Source: Cudoniella acicularis
Taxonomy: Eukaryota; Ascomycota; Leotiomycetes; Helotiales; Helotiaceae
DNA length: 14,280 bases
Assembly: GCA_013054445.1 (NCBI GenBank)
Contig: JAAMPI010001459.1
Coordinates: 1-14,280, forward strand
Reading direction: 5' to 3'
A program made the translations under genes and the position numbers. Within the stretch, counting starts at the first letter, position 1. Each line of letters starts with the position of its first letter. The notes below the pieces were generated by a model that was not told the origin of the DNA, searched no databases, and worked only from the letters and a program-made list of their open reading frames with translations. Positions 7,834 to 14,280 of the stretch are shown here, piece by piece.

Positions 7834-9522
7834 ATGGCATCTCCACAAAATCCACGAGGCGGAGGCGGCAACACTGTTGTTCCTCTCTGGATCGATGGCA
7901 TTGAACAAATTACTCTTTCCACCTTCGAAGTGATCAGTCCTGGCAACAATCAAGTGTGTTGGACTGCCACTTCCGCAACCACAGACGATGCTTTCCGTGC
8001 TGTTGCATCAGCACAAACAGCCTTTCCCAGCTGGGCTGAAACGAAACCGAATGCTCGTCGAGATTTGCTCTTCAAAACCGCAGATTTGCTTGAGGCCCGT
8101 ACCCAAGAGTATGCTGGTTTTATGCAAACTGAAATGGGCGCCGAGTTTGGAGTAGCCGCATTTTTTGTCATGCCATTAGCCATTCAGATGCTAAGGGACA
8201 TTGCCGGCCGTATATCAAGCATCTGTGGTAGTGTACCAGTTTGCCAGGAAGTGGGCACCAGTGCGATTGTTTTCAAGGAGCCCTATGGAGTGTGTCTTGG
8301 GATTGTTCCTTGGTAGGTTCTTTCCTTTTGGTTGTGCTGCAAAATTGTTAATTGATATATTAGGAATGCACCATTTGTTTTCGGGATTCGATCTGCAGCT
8401 ACAGCCTTAGCCACTGGAAATACCACGATCCTCAAAGCATCTGAGCTTACACCTCGAAGTTACTGGGCCATTGGTAAAGCTTTCCACGATGCTGGTCTGC
8501 CAGCAGGAGTCTTGAACATTATCTCCTGCCGGCCCATGGATGCAGCTGAGGTCACAAACGTTATGATTGAGCATCCCGCTGTGAAACATATAAATTTCAC
8601 TGGCAGTGCTAATGTTGGCCGGAAGGTCGCTCGGGCGTGCGGACAAAACCTCAAACCTTGTCTGATGGAACTTGGGGGCAAGAACAGTACCATTGTACTT
8701 GGGGACGCGAATATTGAAAAGGCAGTAGGAGCTTGTATCGCTGGGTCTTTTCTTAATGTAAGCCACTCTATTTTAACTTTCGGTCCGCGCCCGAACAGCC
8801 TCCGAGAATGATTCAAGTTTTTTTGAAATTCGCTGACAAACTACCTATTTAGTCGGGACAAATCTGCATGGCAACAGATCGCATCATCATACACTCTGAG
8901 ATCGCTCCTATATTCCTCGGTGCTCTGAAATCAGCGCTTTCTTCTCCTGCAGCCGGAAACGAAGGACCACCACCGCTTCCAATCGTTGTCTCATCAGCAG
9001 CAAAAACTCGATTAGAGAGCATTGTAGATGACGCTATCTCCAGCGGAGCCCAAGTTCTGGTTGGCAAACAGTCCAATCCCCAAAAAATTCCCAGCGGCGG
9101 AGGAGTATGGTTTACTCCCACCGTTCTCGGCTCCATCAAAGAAAATTCCCACTTCTGGACTGAAGAAGCATTCGGACCCGTCGTCGGCTACACGATCGTA
9201 AATAGCCAAGAGGAGGCCATTGAGATAGCGAATCGCACTTCTTATGGCCTCTCTGCTGCTGTGTTTACAGAGGACTTAAGGCAGGGACTGGCTGTTGCTA
9301 AAAAGCTGCAGTCGGGGTAAGTTTTCACGGCCTCCCTTTCAAGTGAGTTGTAACTGACATTATACGGGGGCTTCTAGCGCTGTTCATATCAATAGTATGA
9401 CTATTCATGATGAGCCCAATTTGCCATTTGGAGGGGTCAAAAATAGCGGGTGGGGAAGATTCAACGCATCTAGTGGAATAGAGGAATTTTTAGTGACGAA
9501 GACCGTTACCTGGAACGATTAG
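7834..9522 (+). CDS. NAD(P)-dependent aldehyde dehydrogenase (salicylaldehyde/vanillin dehydrogenase-like)
   Basis: Oxidises an aldehyde to a carboxylic acid with NAD(P)+. Four exons: 7834-8312, 8364-8757, 8853-9316 and 9378-9522. The introns are 51, 95 and 61 bp, each with GT/AG ends, and CTGAC branch sites are visible in the last two. The product is 493 residues, the normal family length. Family landmarks: IVPWN with the oxyanion Asn161, KASELTP, the Rossmann turn FTGSANVG, MELGGKN with general base Glu262, SGQIC with nucleophile Cys296 (34 residues after the Glu, as in ALDHs), EEAFGPVV and the C-terminal LPFGGVKNSGWGR. No signal peptide, so cytosolic. The sequence resembles fungal enzymes annotated as salicylaldehyde or vanillin dehydrogenase, but the substrate cannot be read from motifs. 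It is divergent from the UstYa relic and 1.5 kb upstream of the secreted repeat precursor. It could serve a biosynthetic cluster or aromatic catabolism. Confidence 0.95.
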
Positions 9523-11064
9523 TTGAATTATGCAAACTCTAAAAGGAATGACAGTGCTTGCTAGCCTTGAGATAGTTTTAAGCACTGCTTGGAAAGCTTG
9601 AGTTTCAGTTTATGAATCTTTTCAAGGGATGGTTAAGTACGATGCGAATTGTTCTTGATTTCATTATATGATATCAACGAATCAGAACAACCTTAGTTAA
9701 TAGCTGAAGCATATCCAGAGAATCAGAGATTTGAGAACTGGATTTTTATCAAATCTTCTTGAACTCTGAGATAAGCTATTAGGCCAGTGGGCAAGCCAGT
9801 AAAGCAAGGTGAGTGTCCTGCTACAAGGCGTTTTGGATTGCACTGCACACAGGCTACCTCCAGACCAGCACAAGTGGCTACTTCCATGATTCAAACACAT
9901 CCTTGTTGCACCTTCCCAAAACCACTCAAAACAGCCTAAGCGCGCAATTTGGGAAAATTATTTTGTTGTATGTAATGCAGCTCAGCTAAATTCCTCGAGG
10001 CTATCAGCTCAACCAGAATCTTCAAGTCACTCTATCTTTAGGGGAAGGTGGTAACACCAGACCAAGCGCTGACGCTCGATAGATATCTACTGGTAACATA
10101 GCTATTATTACACCGAGGTAAGTTTAAGGCGCACCAGTTTTAGTGTAGTATATATGCATGTTGAGAAACTTGATAAGCCTGTCTAGCGCAGCCTTATATT
10201 AACTGCAGGTGTTACAAAATCCTTAAAAGAACTTAGGTATTATCAGTGCCGCAGTGCATGTGGTGTTGTTGAAAAACTGCACCCCATGCCGGAAAAACCG
10301 TGTGGGATGCCCACTTTACAAAAGTTAGGAACTCAGGAGCGGTAATTAGCAAACACTTTTAGATACCACGTTAGAGCGAGCCATTCAAACAAGTAAAATG
10401 ATTATTAACTCTCAAGTTTCTTGCAGATAGCAAAGTAGCACTTGCAGGAGAACACTGTACCTTGGAGGTGTTTACCAAATCGTGTGATAAGACCTGATTC
10501 CTCAATAGCTAGGTACTAAGGTAACCCAATCATATGATGCCAGTGTATGAGGCACATGAGTATTATTTTTGGCACACGGTGACACAGCACATGTTAAAGA
10601 AAGTGCCATGATTTGGAAAGCCTAGTGTAGAATAGACTTCCACGTAAGGCTCTTGAAAATCGACAGCTGAAGTCCGAAATTGTGACCCCCGCAACTGATC
10701 GGATAGTACTATGCCAGGATCATATACTTCGTATCCTTCGGATAAATGGAAATATTTCAATGTCATTAGGTGGCGTTTCGGCACTTCATAACAATGGCTT
10801 TGCGCGGCGGAGCTACACAAACGCATGCAATGTTGATTTGTCGACCAACAAACAAATACGGAATGGAGTGGTAAGAAAGAGACCGAAACAACCGGTTGTA
10901 ATATCGAAGAGGGAAAAATTCTATCCTGTGCCGTAAGAGAGGCTATATGAACTTATCCTCGTCCGTGTTTTCATCAGATTCATCACCTCAACCAAGAATT
11001 CAACAGCCTTTGACACAAAATATTATTTTGCAACCCCTACGACAACAAACTTCGACCCACAAAC
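9523..11064. other. 1.5-kb intergenic region
   Basis: AT-moderate DNA with only short frames, none with recognisable motifs; frames at 9697-9900 (-), 10563-10826 (-) and 10682-10936 (+) look like chance. The first few hundred bases should hold the 3' end of the aldehyde dehydrogenase transcript. The last ~120 bases before 11065 are A/C-rich (CAACAAAC-type), typical of a fungal 5'UTR, and GCTATATGA near 10943 may act as a TATA-like element for the precursor gene. Confidence 0.5.
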
Positions 11065-11389
11065 ATGCGTCCTGCCATTCTCTTGACACCCATGGCCCTT
11101 TTCTTGGCCATTGGCTTGAGCCATCCCATCGGTAAGTACCAGGTTATGTCTCTTTCAGCCTCCATTTTAAATACTTATGAGACTAGAAAATTTGGGTACC
11201 GGCTCTTCTTTGTCGAGAATTGTATTAAAAGCAATTGACCGGCGTGCCCCCATCGATGTGGATGAGGCAGTTGGAAACAGCTGGAGTGATAGTGTCTCGA
11301 ACACTGAGCGTCGGGCCCCAGCCGATGCGGACGAGGCAGTTGGAAACACCTATAGTGACAGTGTTTTTAACGCAGTTCGTGGTATCTGA
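11065..11389 (+). CDS. Small secreted Kex2-processed repeat precursor (candidate RiPP precursor)
   Basis: Two exons: 11065-11131 and 11187-11389. The 55-bp intron has a GTAAGT donor and CTAG acceptor, and the phase-1 junction makes a Glu codon and opens the repeat frame. The product is 89 residues. Residues 1-22 form a signal peptide (MRPAILL, hydrophobic core MALFLAIGL, then SHPI). About 18 spacer residues follow, then two 23-residue repeats, each beginning Arg-Arg-Ala-Pro (11240-11308 and 11309-11377), and a short RGI tail. Arg-Arg is a Kex2 site. The next residues, AP-(I/A)D-(V/A)D-EA, resemble the dipeptides trimmed by Ste13 in alpha-factor-type precursors. This would leave VGNSWSDSVSNTE and VGNTYSDSVFNAV-type peptides, each with one aromatic core residue (Trp or Tyr). 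The layout matches fungal Kex2-processed repeat proteins, including UstA-type RiPP precursors, and a UstYa relic lies 3.8 kb away. Other possibilities are a pheromone-like or effector peptide. The donor is strong but the branch site is not obvious. Confidence 0.72.
11240..11377 (+). repeat. Two 69-bp tandem coding repeats of the precursor
   Basis: Units 11240-11308 and 11309-11377 share the exact 16-mer GAGGCAGTTGGAAACA and differ elsewhere by scattered substitutions, all in frame. Conserved in both are RRAP, Asp, DEAVGN, SDSV and Asn. The variable positions include Trp versus Tyr in the centre and Ser versus Phe near the end, so the two released peptides would differ. Confidence 0.9.
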
Positions 11390-12465
11390 AATGAAATCAG
11401 CGTGAATTCAAAAGCTTCGGAAACCAGTTTCTTCACGAGGGGATTGGAGGTATTGGAGGATAATGTAGTGGAATACTAAACCCTGATTTTAATTCTGATG
11501 GACTTTTCTTCATTAAGGAGGAATATGTACTTCGTAGCTATTGCATAGCGACTTAAACTGAGGCGCTTATCTTCTTTAGTCGCATTTCATGAAAGAGACA
11601 CTTTACAGTTGAGAAGCATATCTAATATTTTGAGATTGAAGTCGTGGAATATACGAAAACAAAGAACTTCAATAAATGAGAACTTTAAGACGAGAGAATC
11701 TGGACACAATATAGGTATTCAAGTGTGAAAAAACAAAAATCCTTTTCGAATCGTTATTTTGGATGGTGGGGGTCTCATCGATCTTAGCTGGCACCAAGCT
11801 CCTCGTAAACTTGTGGCGGTCACCAGCTGGCAATATTCAACTGGCTTTTCGGAAGAGGAACCCGATTTTGACTGCACTCGCACCTAGATCATTACAAGCC
11901 ACAGCCTGCGGATGGAAAGCTTCGAGAAAGACCACACATTGGGCGTTGACATTTCTCCCTCTTTGGTTTGTATTAGAGTGAACCTACCCAACAACTTGTC
12001 TCGGATACTAACACAAAACAGCAATGTGTACGGTAGATAGAACTCTGTCCCCATTTGTGGAAGCAATGAAACATTGAAAGCTGATTCGAAAGCGTACCAC
12101 TACCACAGCCTGAAAGCGCGAATTGGGAGGTGACATGCTCGCGGGCGAGAGCAAGAATTGTAGACATATCTGATTATTCAATGCTAATATGGTCAAAGTG
12201 AGTGCTAGGAAATTGCGGAAGCATGTGCAGGAAGAAGCTTGTATGATAGTGAATTCTGAAGCGCGTTGGTGAAGCGTGAGTCGTGGAAAGTCTTCCAATA
12301 TTTTAAGCCTGAATTTGTGCCTCAGGCCTGATGAAGTCATCGCCGTTCTAAACCTGGTGGACGACGCGTGAACAGATCAAAGAAAAGCGCGTGAAAAACC
12401 AATACCTATCCGAGATTCGATGGCAACGTAAATACTTCCCACTTCCACCAAAGGTGCCATGCAAA
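11390..12465. other. Spacer between precursor and palA; palA promoter
   Basis: No gene recognised. AATAAA at 11671-11676 is a possible polyadenylation signal for the precursor transcript, though 280 bp past its stop. The long frames in 11763-12340 on either strand show no domain. The last ~150 bases are the likely palA 5'UTR and carry upstream ATGs (separate entry). I saw no clear GCCARG PacC sites on a visual scan. Confidence 0.5.
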
Positions 12466-12563
12466 ATGTCCATGCTAAACTCTCCCAGCAACATCCTCTT
12501 TTTACCATTTCGGAAGACCACCACCTTGGCCCTCTCCTCCGCGATCAAACAATACATTTCTAG
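12331..12563 (+). promoter_or_regulatory. Three upstream ORFs before and across the palA start
   Basis: Short frames at 12331-12351 (6 codons plus stop), 12420-12431 (3 codons plus stop) and 12459-12563 (34 codons plus stop). The third starts only 7 bases before the palA ATG at 12466, in another frame, and overlaps the first third of exon 1. If the mRNA 5' end lies upstream of these, ribosomes must leak past or reinitiate, giving possible translational control. The transcript start is unknown. Confidence 0.45.
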
Positions 12564-14280
12564 CAAATATGAGCAACATCCGGACATGTTCAAGCAGGAT
12601 CTGGAGGTCATCGACGCCTTACGGACAGACGCTGTGAATGTGCGGGAGCCTCATATCAGCGGAATCAAGAAGATAACGGCCTATGCGGGGCAACTTTCCT
12701 GGATGGGGGGTAAATTCCCCATAGATGTGAGTGATCCACCTCCAGGTTAGATTTTCTAGTGGCTGATATTGGCAGATTGGAGTTGAATTCATTTGGTATC
12801 CTGCACTGGGGTACAATACCGAACGGCCTATGACCCAAAATAATCTCAAATTCGAATTAGCTAATGTGCTCTACAACCTCGCTGCCCTTTATTCTCAACT
12901 GGCAATGTCCTCGAATCGTGGCACAACGGAAGGGTTAAAGTCAGCTTGTAACTATTTCTGTCTTGCTGCGGGTGTTCTGTCATATATCAAGACTGACATT
13001 ATCCCCGAATTACGGTCGACCCCGCCAGAAGATATGGATGATAACACATTGGAGTCTTTGGAATACCTAATGCTAGCACAAGCTCAAGAATGTTTCTGGC
13101 AGAAGGCAGTGATGGACAGATATAAGGATGCATCGATAGCAAAGTTGGCTGCCAAAGTTTCTGATTTCTACGGGGCTGCAGGAGATTGGGGAATAAAGAG
13201 CGATGCTATTACTACGCAATGGATACACCATACAACCGCCAAGCACCATCATTTCGCTGCTGCTGCGCAATACAGGCAAGCTTGTGACTGTTTGGAGAAA
13301 AGGAAATACGGCGAGGAGGTTGCTAGATTACGGGATAGTATTGCTTGTGTTCACGAAGCGCTGAAGGAGGCAAAATATATTAACAAAGTGGTCTTGGGTG
13401 ACTTGAATGGGCTGAAGAACAAAGTCACTGAAGACTTGAAGAGAGCAGAGAAGGACAATGATTTGATTTATCTAAGTAAGTCCTGGGTTTTAAAAAAGGA
13501 ATTGTCTGCTAACTACTCTAGACCCTGTACCACCAAAATCAGAGCTCAAAACTCTTGACCGTGCAAATATGGCTGTTGCCAAAATTCCCAAGGAGATATC
13601 CGAACCCGCTTCCTTCATTGGAGATACAAAAGAATTTGGACCTCCTCTATTTGCGAAACTCGTACCGTTTGCTGTCCATGTAGCAGCCAGTATTTACGAA
13701 GAAAGACGAGATCGCCTTGTCAACAACAGCATAATCGATGAACTCGAAATTCTGACTACTAGGATCCATGACACTTTACAGTCACTCAATCTTCCAGGAT
13801 CACTCCAAGCACTAGAGAAACCTCTCGGGTTGCCTCCAACTCTCACATCCCATGCCGAAGAGATTCGACAAGCCGATGCTCTTACGAGACTTCAAAGATC
13901 GTTCTCGGATACCGCAAAATTAAAGGCTTCGGATGATGCAATATTTGCTGAAGGACGGGAACTCCTTCAGGCTGAAGCTGGGGAAAACGAGAGACTTGTC
14001 ATGAAATATGGAACCGACAGATGGACAAGGCAAGACTCCCGCTCTACAGCGGCGAAGCTTTACGCACAAGTTGATGAAATAGATGGCTACCTCAAAAGTG
14101 CCGCAAACAGCGACGCCCTTGTCCTCACTAAATTCCGAGAATGTGAAGATATGTTACGTATCCTATCAAGTTCGGATAGAGACATAGGCAACTTCGTCCC
14201 CAGCAGTCGCCGTGTAGCAATACCTCCCAAGCTTGAAGGCGAGGTGTCCAAGCTAAGAAACAGCCTGAATGAAGTCTCTC
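12466..14280 (+). CDS. pH-response regulator PalA/Rim20 (BRO1-domain protein), 3' end outside window
   Basis: PalA binds the ESCRT-III subunit Vps32 through its BRO1 domain and the transcription factor PacC through its C-terminal arms, supporting PacC cleavage at alkaline pH on endosomal/plasma-membrane sites. Exons: 12466-12726, 12776-13475 and 13522 to the window end. Introns are 49 bp (GTGAGT...GGCAG) and 46 bp (GTAAGT, CTAAC branch, CTCTAG). 573 residues are present of about 830-850. The first in-frame ATG is 12466; a second at 12472 is possible. The BRO1 domain spans roughly residues 8-380: NILFLPFRKT, AIKQYIS, QNNLKFELANVLYNLAALYS, ACNYFCLAAGVL, AQAQECFWQKAV, VSDFYGAAGDWGIKS, HHHFAAAAQYRQA and KYGEEVARLRDS. 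After exon 3 opens (PVPPKSELK) the helical V-domain follows, with NLPGSLQALEKPLGLP and QVDEIDGYLKSA. The N-terminus matches PalA rather than the vacuolar Bro1/Vps31 paralogue. All reading is open to the edge. Confidence 0.96.

Noticed and set aside
10947..11135. 62-codon frame starting upstream of the precursor and running over its signal peptide
   Set aside because: It is out of frame with the signal peptide and reads Ser/Gln-rich 5'UTR-like DNA; a leader ORF is possible but unsupported.
11763..11981. 72-codon plus-strand frame before palA
   Set aside because: No domain, signal peptide or conserved motif; minus-strand frames of similar length overlap it, as expected by chance.
12391..12465. 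N-terminal extension of palA to position 12391
   Set aside because: The frame is open but has no ATG before 12466, and PalA proteins normally begin a few residues before the NILxLPFR motif.

Overview
The window is nuclear DNA of a filamentous ascomycete. The genes have short introns (46-95 bp) with GTAAGT/GTGAGT-type donors and CTAAC/CTGAC-like branch points. The families are fungal: a HET-domain protein with ankyrin repeats, a UstYa (DUF3328) protein, a Kex2-type secreted repeat precursor and the pH-signalling protein PalA. From remembered resemblance of the PalA and HET/ankyrin sequences I would guess Leotiomycetes (Helotiales, Sclerotiniaceae-like). That placement is inference.

Layout. 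1-2076: AT-rich intergenic DNA with short degenerate repeats, a perfect 11-bp hairpin and one doubtful minus-strand coding scrap. 2077-4790 (+): a decayed HET - TPR-like hinge - ankyrin gene with two frameshift zones and in-frame stops, continuing in frame into a further unrecognised domain. 4954-6078 (-): an uncharacterised fungal protein with PD-(D/E)XK-like ExK and QxxxY motifs, interrupted by a single TGA. 6247-6855: the 5' part of a degraded Tc1/mariner-like transposon. It abuts, tail to tail, the broken second exon of a UstYa-like gene (7253-6856, -). 7834-9522 (+): a complete four-exon aldehyde dehydrogenase, divergent from the UstYa relic. 11065-11389 (+): a two-exon secreted precursor of 89 residues with two 23-residue repeats, each opening with an Arg-Arg site. 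12466-14280 (+): the N-terminal two thirds of palA/RIM20, cut by the window edge.

How it may fit together. The left part is accessory and decaying: an incompatibility-type gene, a nuclease-like gene and a transposon scar. The middle holds two hallmarks of fungal ribosomally made peptide (dikaritin-type) clusters within about 4 kb: a UstYa-family gene and a Kex2-processed repeat precursor. An aldehyde dehydrogenase lies between them. The UstYa gene is broken at a transposon junction, so this looks like a remnant or eroding RiPP locus; the precursor itself looks intact. palA is a conserved housekeeping regulator and probably marks the return to core genome. No tRNA, rRNA or CRISPR was seen.
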